Positions 40,901 to 51,600 of a stretch of DNA of 64,000 nt are shown piece after piece. This stretch comes from Spodoptera frugiperda (Eukaryota > Arthropoda > Insecta > Lepidoptera > Noctuidae). Both the position numbers and the translations under genes were made by a program. The stretch covers positions 4,092,001 through 4,156,000 of the forward strand of contig NC_064234.1 in assembly GCF_023101765.2 (NCBI RefSeq). Direction: 5' to 3'. The notes beneath the pieces were generated by a model. It was not told the DNA's origin. It worked only from the letters and a program-made list of their open reading frames with translations, and did no database searches. Numbering within the stretch: the first letter of the stretch is position 1; every line of letters starts with the position of its first letter.

Positions 40901-42783
40901 AAAGCATTGCTATACTGTTTAAGAAATAACAAAAAAAAAGCAATGCGATTAAAAATATTTGGAAAAAAATTTTAAAGTTCGCACATATTGCTATTATACA
41001 ATTTTACTTGAAATTGTTTTCTAACCCTAAATAATGTTATAGATTCTAAACCCATTGGACGCAATCTGCAATGTAAAGAGAAACGATGCGGTGTGCGTGA
41101 GTAACCTGAAGTCCGCCAGGCCGGTGGACAAGGCCATCCTGCAAGAAAGACCTGATGTCAAGATCTTCCTGCCGTTCAGGTTCCACTTCTACAAACCTAA
41201 GGACCTGTTCCAGGAAAACACTTACAGAAACTACTTGGGTAAGCTTAGATTACATTACACCTTTATTTTTAATAATACTGAAATCAAAATCAAATATCAG
41301 AATCTCAAAGAAATTAATAAACATGATAAATATCCCATGCAAGTTCTAACGATATTGTTAGTGCCCATGTCAGTTTAACTAAAAACTGAAATCAAAGTTA
41401 TTTAAAGTCCTATCCTAATTACTGAAACAATTAATTTATTGCATTTAATGCCACTTCATCGCATGACACTTCATAATACTCTCTGATAGTCTACCAACCT
41501 AATGAAAACCCTCTTGTCATAATTGTAATCAGTACACACAATATCTTTTAACCAATAATGATATAAAAACTCTATTCCTTCATTCCAGTGGCTCCCGGTG
41601 GTGACCACGTGCTGAGTTTGGTGGACGAGATCTCGTACCGAGCTCCACCAGCCCCGCCGCTGTCTCAGATGCATGAGCTGTCCCCAGACCTGTTCTGCAA
41701 CGGAGACAACAGACCCGCCAACTGCGCCGTCGACTGCCGCTGCACGCATATGATAGACGTGCCACTCAACTCCATTGTTGAGATCGTACTCGTTGATGAA
41801 GGTAAATATAATTAGTTTGGTGAAATATTTTTAGAGATATAGATAAAGATGTAGAGAAACTAATTAAGATATTTCTGTTAAATGGTAAATTAAAACTTAA
41901 AATGTTAACTGCACTTAAAACAAGAAATCAGAGGCTTTAGTACGAGTTTGATTTACAATTAACGTAATCTCGTTTCGTTTTCGTTCAACGTAAAGTATAC
42001 TTGTACTATGGGTTTATTTGTAGGACACATACGTTTTGAGCTAATTAGAATCCGACACAAAATAGAAAATAATATATTTTTCAACGAAGCGCCCCATGCG
42101 AACTTTTCCATTCAAGTACTAAAAACCATCTACACAAATCTTAACATAAACATTTTTAAAATTACAGTACAATCACCGAATCTGTCGCATCCGTTCCACC
42201 TTCACGGTACTCCATACAACGTGATCGGTATCGGCAGATCTCCAGACAAGAATATAAAGAAGATCAATTTGAAACACGCCCTGGACCTGGACAGAAAGGG
42301 TCTGCTACACAGGCAGTATAACCTCCCTCCCTTCAAAGATACTCTTGCTGTACCTAACAATGGGTACGTCGTATTAAGACTGAAGGCTGATAACCCAGGT
42401 AATAATTTCACACTTATTTTTAGATGTATAAGGTTTATATTAGGTTGAACAGCATCAATGTTAAAAAATCTCTTTTCAAACATAACCAGTTTAGTGCTTT
42501 TAAATAGGGTTTTCTTCTCTTCTTGAGACAGACGCTTTATCAATAATGATGCTCTCAAACAGCTGTTGTTATATCGAATTGATTAACGCTGAATTCTAAT
42601 ATATTTGTTTCTATTTCAGGATATTGGTTGTTCCACTGTCACTTCATCTACCACATAGTAATAGGTATGAACCTAATTCTTCACATCGGCACACAAGGGG
42701 ACCTGCCCCCCGTGCCTCCGAACTTCCCTCGATGCGGCGACCACCTACCAACGATCACTCCGCCGTACTTCCCGATACACTGA
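34980..42783 (+). CDS. Lac2: Laccase 2 (cuticular multicopper oxidase), alternatively spliced, 5' exon missing
   Basis: Secreted copper phenoloxidase that oxidises catechols to quinones for cuticle tanning and pigmentation (family knowledge). Common exons: 34980-35421, 36245-36529, 36610-37085, 37586-37770. Cassette A: 38482-38677, 38761-38973, 39226-39614. Cassette B: 41043-41238, 41589-41801, 42168-42398, 42620-42783. All borders are GT-AG and phases match. The first exon carries a Ser/Gly/Phe-rich low-complexity stretch, then a Cys-rich region that continues into the next exon, as in insect laccase 2. Copper motifs: HWHG (about 36438), HAH (about 36647), HPFHLHG and HCHxxxH plus axial Met in each cassette. 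The visible part gives about 728 (A) or 730 (B) residues, so only a short N-terminus is missing. The first visible exon needs an upstream exon ending with one base of a codon; no convincing signal-peptide exon was found in the 35 kb upstream. Identity is very secure. Confidence 0.96.
38482..39614 (+). CDS. Lac2: Lac2 isoform A 3' cassette (three exons, stop at 39614)
   Basis: Encodes the third cupredoxin domain. Exons 38482-38677 (196 nt), 38761-38973 (213 nt) and 39226-39614 (389 nt) join in phase to the common donor at 37770. The first two exons are exactly as long as their B counterparts. The last exon holds HPFHLHG (about 39246) and HCHFLFH with the axial Met (about 39480-39515), so all type 1, 2 and 3 copper ligands of the C-terminal half are present. 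The last exon is markedly more GC-rich than its surroundings and lacks the intron that splits the equivalent B coding region. The protein ends in a CGDHLPP-type tail. Alternative A and B forms of laccase 2 are established in Tribolium; use here is inferred from the duplicated exon structure. Confidence 0.93.
40170..40545 (+). terminator. Poly(A) signals of Lac2 isoform A
   Basis: AATAAA hexamers occur at 40170-40175, 40370-40375 and 40540-40545, 0.55-0.93 kb after the A stop codon and before the first B exon. Their presence between the cassettes fits A being a complete 3' end. Which one is used cannot be told from sequence. Confidence 0.55.
41043..42783 (+). CDS. Lac2: Lac2 isoform B 3' cassette (four exons, stop at 42783)
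   Basis: Second version of the C-terminal copper domain, reached by skipping cassette A. Exons 41043-41238 (196 nt), 41589-41801 (213 nt), 42168-42398 (231 nt) and 42620-42783 (164 nt). The first acceptor has the same phase (0) as that of A. Motifs HPFHLHG (about 42188) and HCHFIYHIVIGM (about 42635) are intact, so the isoform should be catalytically competent. Compared with A, substitutions cluster near the start (ILNPLDAIC versus VMNPLDARC) and in the tail, where B has a longer Pro/Tyr-containing C-terminus. The 389 nt final coding exon of A is split here by an intron at 42399-42619. A MITE copy lies in the intron before 42168. Confidence 0.92.
41928..42008. mobile_element. Palindromic MITE, core-deleted copy, in Lac2 isoform B intron
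   Basis: Has the outer arm ATCAGAGGCTTTAGTACGAG and the TTTCGTTTTCGTTCAACGTA arm, but lacks the CCAAT hairpin core. Lies between B exons 2 and 3. Confidence 0.65.
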
Positions 42784-43217
42784 GACAATCGAGAACTCAA
42801 TGATAAATCGATATTCGTAATCGATTTGTGTAAAAAACCAAACAGGAGTGTAAAGCATCGCGTACTGCCATATTTTGTTCTGTTGTTGAAATATGAACAA
42901 CGTGCGAATGGGATAAATATTTGTTAATGTTGTCTTGTAAATAATGTTCTAAGCTTAAGTTGCTGTTCTAAATCAAACATCTGTATCGCGTAAGAGACCA
43001 AAGTATTTAATCAGATCACGATCATTATTTATAGATGTAAGGATACGACCAGCTTGTGATCGAGATGGCGACTAGATCCGCCATTATTGAATTCCTTTGA
43101 TGTGTGTAGTTAAATGTTATTGTTACTCGTTTTATAATTTTGTACATAAAGTTAGAATAGGATGTGTTATTGTTAGGTTTATGTAAGTAGAGGGACGTAA
43201 ATGTAATGTTATTCCTA

Positions 43218-43235
43218 AATAAATTTTAAAATAAA
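43218..43235 (+). terminator. Poly(A) signals of Lac2 isoform B
   Basis: Two AATAAA hexamers at 43218-43223 and 43230-43235 lie about 440 bp after the B stop, giving a 3' UTR of about 0.45 kb. Confidence 0.6.
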
Positions 43236-44522
43236 GGGGTTAAGTGCAAATACATAATTACCAGCTCGCAATATTTAGAATGGTTATTGTAATTACATCC
43301 TTCCGACAAGACTGCACAGTTTCTTTTGTCTGGGCCTGCGAACACTTCACTTTAAATTGTTTGTTTCCATCATGTGTCGGAAGGGCTTGATAGGCCTTTT
43401 AACTTTATAAAAACATGTTTAATCAATTTACCTCAAGTTATCGACCATCATGTAACTTGAGACCGTAACCTGCGTTACGGTGTGATGTGTATCTCTATGC
43501 AACAATTGCAATGATATTAGTTTGTATCGCCATCCATATAATTTAGTTCATGTACAACTCATATTCACTCTTTGAGATGGTTGCAAAGCGCTCACGAGAT
43601 AATCTTTCACTTAAGATAAAAACTAGCATTTCTAACGTTCAGAGAAACGGTACACGGATGCTTGAAGATAGAAAAAAATATAAATGCATGCGTAATTAAT
43701 ACTTTCATCGCATTCTAAACAATGAATCATCGTTAATACGATTTTAGAATTACCTTTGCAAAAATATGCTAATCGATTTGCTTAACATATCGTGTGCTCT
43801 TGCTTGCTACTGTTTACTTTTAATATTCTCGACTCATTATTTACTCAAACTCGTTTTTACTTATCTACTGACTTCCATTTTCTAAATCCAATTTCAAATT
43901 AATTTTACGCTTTCTTTCTTTTTTCGGCAAGCACTTTAAATAAGTGGTAATAAAAACTGTTTTATGCGAAACTTTTTAATAACGTTCAAGTAAATCAACA
44001 AATAACTCATTAGATTAATTCATTGTTTATTTTTTTTTGTAAATACCGTGAGAATTGGGTTGATTTGTTTCGTGTTAAAGCATAGTTGGCCTAGATTGTA
44101 AGTATTTATCTTATTTGAAAGATTAGCTCTAAGCGACCAATAAACAGGCACAGGGTAATATTTTGTCATAAAGTATACACCTGTGTTGGGTCTGCAATAT
44201 GGAAAGACTCCACCCTTTTCCATAATTTTACTCTTTAAATTATTGTCATTAAACTCTTCGAACACCATGTCGTATGTTTAGGAAACAGTCATTTTATATT
44301 GAAAAATAAATGTTTTGTAAATATTTTCGTGTTTAGTATTCTTTTATTATTTTTATATCACCATCACGCCTGTCATGTCCTATTCTGTGACATTACATAC
44401 CTACAGAGAATTTCGGAAGTTTAAAAATTTACAAGAATACTTGAGCCGAACAGGCCAACAAGTCTCGTTGGATCAATTCCTGCATAAAAAAAATCAAATC
44501 GTTTTTCTGGGTTCAGATGGTA

Positions 44523-44689
44523 CATAATCCTGACCCGGAGCTGCAGACTACCTAGCGGGTTTACAGGGGTTCTGAGTCAAAGGGCAGGAGTAGGAACGGG
44601 GTGGTTTTTAAACAGTACTACAGTAGTACACTCCCTCTCGTCTAGCCACAAGGCGGGAGAAATCATTAAATTATTTCCTTCATTTTTAA
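44523..44689 (+). mobile_element. Family 2 retroposon with 8 bp target-site duplication
   Basis: Flanked by AGATGGTA (44515-44522 and 44690-44697). Internal sequence is diverged from the other copies. Lies between Lac2 and the protease. Confidence 0.75.
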
Positions 44690-45079
44690 AGATGGTATGT
44701 GATGAATTTGTGTTTCTAAATAACATTCCATAATCACGTGTCGTGGATGTGGCACGAAAAAAACCTACAGTAGGACAGTGTTTTAAATGAAAAAGAAAAC
44801 ATCTCAAAAATTAGGGCCAACTTTAAAAAAACAGCAATTATGAAGTACTTATTGGCAAATAGTAGATAATAAATCCGTAAATCTGTTCACATTGACAGAC
44901 AAATATTTTGTAGTTAGGTCGATGGCACGACCTGGTCCAATATTTTAATTACCCGTATGTATGATGAAATATAATTGTCAAGGTACTTTTATGTTTTGCA
45001 GGGGCTCTAAACTATTGAATTCTCAATAATAACCTATGACAAAGTTCATATCAGTACAATTTTAAGCGTAAAAATATAA

Positions 45080-45400
45080 TATAAACTACGCATTGTCTAA
45101 AAAGGTGATAATGGTCATTTTACTCAGTAAATGCCATTATTAGCCCGGAATCAGGAAGTTCGGCGGTGTTTCACCCCCGTGCCACGGAGAGCACGTAAAG
45201 ACGTTGGTCCTGCGTCTGACCTCTCTCCAATCGTGTCGGTCTGCCGTCCCATCGGGTTCTGAGAGTGAGAGAACAGAGAGTGCACCTGTGTTTGCGCACA
45301 CACTTGTGCACTATAATATCTCCTGTGTAGTGAGCTAGTCTAGTTAGACAGACTGGTCACCGTGATCGAAATCGATCATGGAGACTTTTTATTTAATAGT
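45080..45400 (+). mobile_element. Dispersed moth repeat upstream of protease gene
   Basis: Has a distinct moderate-GC composition with TTAGCCCGGAATCAGG, GAGAGCACGTAAAG, GTGTCGGTCTGCCGTCCCA and TTGTGCACTATAATATC blocks, a pattern recalled from many lepidopteran genomes. Probably a non-LTR-derived fragment. It ends about 90 bp before the protease TATA box. Class uncertain. Confidence 0.5.
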
Positions 45401-45488
45401 TAATTATGTACCTACTTGAAACAAAGTATTCAAAAGGTTGAGTATCTGCAAATATGAGCACAGATAAGGATTTATCTAAGCCCAATGT

Positions 45489-45495
45489 TATATAA
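45489..45495 (+). promoter_or_regulatory. TATA box of the serine protease gene
   Basis: TATATAA lies 49 bp before the ATG at 45544. A start site about 30 bp downstream would leave a 5' UTR of roughly 20-30 nt, typical of inducible secreted protease genes. Not confirmed. Confidence 0.45.
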
Positions 45496-45543
45496 CTCGG
45501 TGAGAACTAATTTTCCAGAACAATTTATCCACCGAATATTGCG

Positions 45544-48199
45544 ATGAACTTCACTGTGACATTTCTGCTGATTGCCGTAACATATTGTTTACTTAACACA
45601 GGTAGGTTTGTGATTCTATTTACGATTATTACAAGCATTGTATCACTATACTTGGTCTACCTACTCACGCTAAATTCAGTCACCGAATAAACCCAAGTAA
45701 TAAAAAAAAATAAGAACAGATAAAATTAGTAAGTGCTTAATACTTAATAATACAAAATAGTGTGGGAGAGCCATGCTTCAGCACGAATGGGCTGGCTCGA
45801 CCGGAGTGATACCACTGCCTCACAAAAAACCGACGTGAAACAACGCTTGAATAATGTGTTTCGTTGTGTGATCTAACAACCCATAAATTCCTAACCCCTA
45901 AAAGGTCGGCAAAGCACTTGCAATGCCTCTGGTGTTTCAAGTGTTTATGGGCGGCGGCAATTGTTTACCATCAGGTGATCCATCTACTCGTTTACGGGCC
46001 TATTCCATAAAAAACTTTACAAGATAAGTTGCCCGATCAAGCAAACCTCTTTTAATTTCCTAAAAAACGTAAGAAAAGTAAAACATTAAATATCTACATC
46101 ACTGTTTATGGACATTTTAATTGTGAGTGTTTTGGTAATCATATTTATATTTCTAGTAAACACAAAAACGTTAAAGCCAACGAGTAAGATAGTGGGTGGT
46201 CACGAGGCGAGGCCGCACAGCCACCCGTACCTGGTGTCGCTGCAGAGCAGGTTCCTCTGGGTGCGAGTCCACGTCTGCGGGGGAGCCATCCTCAATGAAA
46301 GATGGGTATATAGAGCATCATACATGTTTTTAATAAAGTGAACTAACTATATTCGATTGAAAAACAGAAAAAGAAAGGACGTGGAGTAAAGAGAATGAGA
46401 CTCCTTCTCCAATCAGTGCTTTTCAGTAAATTTTTCACGGTGCATAACAAAATATTTATTTAAAAGTCACATTTTGACCATTCAAATTATACAAATTTAG
46501 ATCATAAAAATGTTTGATATCGACTGTTCAAATCCGACTCCTTTTCATATTTTATAGCAATCTACAGTAATGTGTTTGCTGCGCGTGAGTATTGTACACC
46601 GGTCTTTTCCATTCAACCAAACTATGTTTATTAATATTAACAAACATCTAGCAACCTTAAACTTTAAAAAAATTAAATATGATTAAGATGATAGATGATT
46701 AATTTTTGTTTCATAAATTGTTTTCCAGATTTTATCAGCCGCCCACTGTGCCATTGAGTCTTTCTTGATTCGATGGCTGCCGCTAGATGTCGTGGCAGGC
46801 ATACATGATGTCAATAACTATGGCGAACGAGCACAAATCATCAAGATCAGCGAACGGATACCTCATCCTCTATATGAAGGGTAACACACTACTACTTCTA
46901 TTTCCACACCGATACAACCTTCAAACCTTCAACAAAAGAGCGTACTCCTTTTTAATGGCCGGCAACTCGCCTGTGACTACTCTGGTGTTGCGGATGTCCA
47001 TGGGCGGCGTACCATTAGGTAACCTGTCTGCTCGTTTGCCCGATATTCCATAAAAAAAAACAATTTTCTCACAGTTTATTATAATGGATCATGTCAGGGT
47101 GCCATAATTTTAGTTCAAAGTCCAAAAATTCAGACAGAAAATTTAATGACTCAGAGAAATCGCTTCATTCGAAACATTTTGTAGCTAAAAAAATATGTTA
47201 ACCCACTAAATCTCTGCCTGTATATATTCAACTTGTACTTTTTTGGGTTTACAATGTCATTTATTTCTTTCCAGTGGTATCGGGCCATATGACATAGCCG
47301 TGTTCAGCACAGAAACTCGGATTAAGTTCACAAAGTACATTCAACCAGTTAATCTTCCAAATAACTACAAATTTCGTGGTGGATATACACTCAAACTACC
47401 AGGGTGGGGTGCATTGAAAACTACATTCTTCTTCCCCGACTTGCCAAGTAGATTGCAAGAAGTGAAAGTAACTCACATCCCGTATAACGGTAAATATTAA
47501 TTTACATTAAATATGGATTTAACTTTATCTTTTTAGTGTAACTATACTCTTAACATTTTTAAAATTAATTCAAAACTGCGAGTAATTGGACAGGATTATT
47601 TGAAAATCAAAAATTGTATTAGTACAGAACTCGATATCATTCAGCTTCTCAAGTTGTTAATTTTAAAACATTCCTTTTTATTATAAATTGAAGGACTAAA
47701 AGGTAGGAACATTTCTCAACCTCTAAATAATTACACAGATTGCTATGCAGCCATTGAAAAATTAAAAGAAGACAACGAAGTAAATCCACTGGATAGAGAA
47801 GCAAATATCTGCACGGGACCAACGAGTGGTGGAATAGCAGCCTGCAGCGGAGACTCAGGTGGACCTCTCATACAATATGTTCCATATAGCATTCTGGATC
47901 CAAACGATTCTGTAGAGGATAATACAGAACGATACAACGCAAGTTATTATGACTGTAACAGTGAACCAACCACAGAAAGATTAGAAGAAATAGAAGGAAC
48001 TACAATAGACATAGAAGGAACTACAATAGGAGATGATACAACGGACGATCCCGGAAGACAGAATGAAGATTTAGTTCCAACTGTAATAGGCGTTGTGTCC
48101 TGGGGTGTGGCTCCCTGTGGACAAAAAGGTGCACCCACTATTTACACTAACGTGTCCACCTACATAGATTTTATTAATTACAACATCAAGGAAATGTAA
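45544..48199 (+). CDS. Secreted chymotrypsin-fold serine protease with acidic insertion
   Basis: S1A endopeptidase, five exons: 45544-45601, 46157-46305, 46729-46880, 47275-47489, 47739-48199 (344 residues; phases 1, 0, 2, 1 agree). Signal peptide at residues 1-19, short propeptide to Lys30, then IVGG (31-34). Catalytic His75 (AAHC), Asp126 (DIAV) and Ser231 (GDSGGP) are present, so it should be active after cleavage behind Lys30. The residue equivalent to S1-pocket 189 reads Ala225, not Asp, so trypsin specificity is unlikely. Between GGPL (about 235) and GVVSWG (309-314), where about 10 residues are usual, there are about 70, rich in Asp, Glu and Thr, including a 7-residue tandem repeat (about 276-289). 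No CLIP domain is seen. Substrate is unknown; digestive or immune roles are both possible. The gene lies between Lac2 and convergent MCORP. Confidence 0.9.
45760..46014 (+). mobile_element. SINE family 1 in protease intron 1
   Basis: Full-length-looking copy from GTGTGGGAGAGCCATGC to CCATAAAAAAC, with B-box-like GGCTCGACCGG. Sits in intron 1 of the protease, sense orientation. Confidence 0.8.
46941..47062 (+). mobile_element. SINE family 1-related 3' end in protease intron 3
   Basis: Contains GGCCGGCAACTCGCCTGTGAC, the GTGTTGCGGATGTCCATGGG block, the GGTAACCTGTCTGCTCG block and a poly(A) run. Variant of family 1 (a GTTGCGG subtype). Only the 3' third is present. Confidence 0.65.
47990..48031 (+). 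repeat. 21 bp in-frame tandem duplication inside the protease insertion
   Basis: Two adjacent 21 bp units (47990-48010 and 48011-48031) share their first 19 bases exactly and encode IEGTTI twice. It shows that the acidic loop grew at least partly by tandem duplication. Confidence 0.85.
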
Positions 48200-48240
48200 T
48201 GAAATAATCTTTGTATGTTTTATTTTTTTTATTTCCACTC

Positions 48241-48278
48241 AATAAATATTTTTAATTTCATACAATATTGTTTTTATT
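48241..48278. terminator. Convergent poly(A) signals of protease (+) and MCORP (-)
   Basis: AATAAA at 48241-48246 (+) is 42 bp after the protease stop. AATAAA on the minus strand at 48278-48273 is about 390 bp after the MCORP stop. Cleavage 10-30 nt beyond each would make the two transcripts meet or overlap by a few tens of bases. Confidence 0.55.
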
Positions 48279-48670
48279 ATAGTATCCTATTCGTTTGGTT
48301 TACTACGGCCGACAACTTCACCGCCTGTTTGAACATTTTAGTGTCTTGAATAGTCTTCTTATATATTATCTTGTTTTTTTGGACTGAGAAAATATCAATA
48401 TTGTATACTTACTTAACTAAGTTCTCCAGGTAACCATAGCCTTTTTTATAAAAGGATACCATTTCATTTCTAGCATGATGAAGATCAGTTTAAATATTCA
48501 TTTCCCAACTTTTCAGTATTCTCATCTTACCTATTTCTTAACTGTCAGAGTATGACTGAGTATTATTCATAGAAGCACCATAACATACTTAACCTAAGTT
48601 ACAAACATACTTATAAATATTACACACTAAAATCACAAGACCAAAGCACACTATCAGTCTATTAGGAGAT

Positions 48671-51600
48671 TTAGTTCAAGAGAACGTCCGGTGGTCTGTA
48701 GTTACCGCACTTGGGTAATGAGTCTACCACAGCCTTGGGTATGGTTTCTGGAACCCTGATCATGATGGCAGCAGGGACTGAGGAGAGGGCACAGGACCTG
48801 CACTCCAGTAGCCAGGTTCCACCACGGTCTATTTTGATCCTCACTATTGTGTAGCCTTTGTTCGGCACTGTTATCGTGTCCTTCACTGGTGGGTTTTGGA
48901 GATTTCTGGAAAAGAGAAAAGTAGAGAGTTACGATTAGGTAAGCTGTTGTATCTGTTTTAGATTACATCTTTATTAAATAATTGTAATAACTGTTAATTG
49001 CTGTTATTATTTCATTTATGTTAATACAAAAAGTTACAACGTTAGGTCTCCCCCATTTGACTACATGCTTTTAATATTCTGCAGAAAGTAAAAAGGAAAT
49101 GGCTCACCAGGGGGTGAGCCGAGGGGATGACTGAAATGTAATAGGGATTACATGGGGCTTAGAACACAAATGGTGAAAAGTCATTGTACATTGTACAATG
49201 ACATAACGTGCCGTAATGTGCACTTCTGCCTGCCCCTTCAGGTATAAAAGGCGTGACGAAACTTAAAAAAAGTGACTTTGTATCTTCAGCAACAATTACA
49301 TACCTACTTAGACTGACAGCAGTATCTACTAATAGTATATAATCATAATAATTTCCCTCGATTTACTAGATGTCATTATGCAGATAATGTGGTGGTATTA
49401 GAAAACTCTTGGGTAACCACGACACGTTCAAATCGCATCATTCAGTGTCACCATAAAAGAGAAAGTGAAGAAATTCGATGCAAGCCATGGAAATGTTTTG
49501 TTGTTTATCACATTATTATACACTAACGTCAGCGACTCCGTCCGGATGACGGTAATTCGTACGTGGATATTTTATTTCTCAATTTTCAGTAACTCTGACA
49601 ACGTGACATCTTATAAATATCTATTAGACCCAAATACAGCTAGGCCCATAATAATTGTTTGGTATCGATCCATTAACACCCACTGCTATTTATTTTTTCA
49701 ATATTTTCAATGTACAGAATTGACCCTTCTACTGATTTATTATATGTATAGATCAGGCTTCTATAAGTTAATTGTATGCAGATTAAAAATAAACTACCCG
49801 TATAATTATTATTAAAATACACAACTGATCTTAATATATCTAATTCCATGAATTCTCTGCTAATAATTTTCATTCTTAAAATAACAGTACCTACGGCGTG
49901 TGTAACCTGATTCAAGGATATTGAACAAGTTTTAAGCAAGAATTCTAATATTATGCTCAAATCCGGTTACATCATTAAGCCGTAGATAATATATTTATAT
50001 TTTTTTTATATTTAGTTTGACTCATAGATGTTAAACAAATATTTGGTATTTAAAAATCCATTCCTGTAAATGACTATAGATTGATTTAGCAGCCCACGCG
50101 CGTCGATAGCTGCATTTACCTCTGCCATTGGCAACATGCCGCTCGTGTGTAAGAACTCTTATACGTTGGTATTTGTGATATGTTACTCTAACATCACCCA
50201 CACAAAAGATTACTTTACGTATACTTGGCGCATTACAATAATATAATATACCAAATTGTGTAGGGTTTTCAAACCGCTCCAGAAGTTAATTTACTTTAAG
50301 ATCTTTTGTCCAATGGCTTGTCTGTCACAAGTTGACTAACTAGAGCTAATAGAAGCTTTAAGCCTTTAACCGCCATCAGAAAACTGTTGAAAGCAAATCT
50401 TGGTGACCTACGTGGTGGTTAACGTATTAAGCCTTTTTTGCACTAGGACGAATTTACATTGACATTGATTCTATAATCACGGAATTAAAAAATAATTATT
50501 GAAAAATATTTACCTTGATATTTTACCATCTTTATTCAACTTCTGGAAGTCTTCCTTGGAGATCGGTTTGTCTTTGGGATTCTGCCATGTGGCGATCACC
50601 TGCATGTTGTAGCCATGCATGTGGAATGTGTACGAGTCATTGCTGCCGAAGCCTGAAAATTCCAACAAGACAAAATTTTAATGAACCAATTTTCCTTTCA
50701 TGGATAATCCAAGAAAATTAGAGGAATTTATACATATCCCCTTTTTATATTGTAATGCTAACCGGGGGTACCATATATTATTAAAATCTGATCGGTAGTT
50801 ATCAAGTTTGAAATTTATTTGTTTGCGAGTATCACTCTACAGACTATCTACGACTGTACGTGTCTCCAATGAGATCACTATGTCATCAGTTCTCAAAATA
50901 TCTCCAGCTCATTGTCTCTTCTTAAATTATAATAAATGCATGTTTCTCTACACCAACCGAAACATACTGACCTTCATTAACTAGGGCAATTTCCAGCACT
51001 TCCCCTTCAACAGCATCCAGCACTTGTATGCACTGGGCTTCCACCTGCGTCTCCTCCTCCCCTACTTTGCAGAACATGTCCTGCCTCACGTCCCGAGGCC
51101 GTAGTAATATCGGCACGTTAGGGTACAAGAAGCTCTTTTTGTTTATTTGGACAACACCATTTTCGTGAAGAGCTGGAATAAAAAGATAGATAAGTTATTA
51201 TTACAAACAAATAATTTAAAAATCCGTTCTCTAATAGTATATTCATGCAAATCCAGTGAAGTGCGGCGGCGGAGCGGCGTCGGAGCGGTGTCGCTCGACA
51301 TGCCACAGATATTTCTATGTAAAACAACGCATCTACACCGCTCCGGCACCGCACCGCCGCCGCAATGCATCGTGTGCCCCCGATTTTATTTCTTGTATAG
51401 CAGGATAGCCTTATTTGGACACAACGGCACTAGAAGTCAGTGATCGATAAGAAGACAATGTGACAAGACAAAGTGATGATAAGATAAGTAGGTAACGAAA
51501 TAAACATTATAAAGAAAATATACTATTATTCTAAACATATTTCAAAGAACTATATAAAAAAAAGTTCTCACCGAATGCCGCAGGGAAGAACGGTTTCTTA

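Larger units (their letters stand above)
43240..45480. other. Intergenic region Lac2 to protease
   Basis: AT-rich; besides the family 2 copy at 44523 and the repeat at 45080 nothing gene-like was recognised. Confidence 0.6.
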
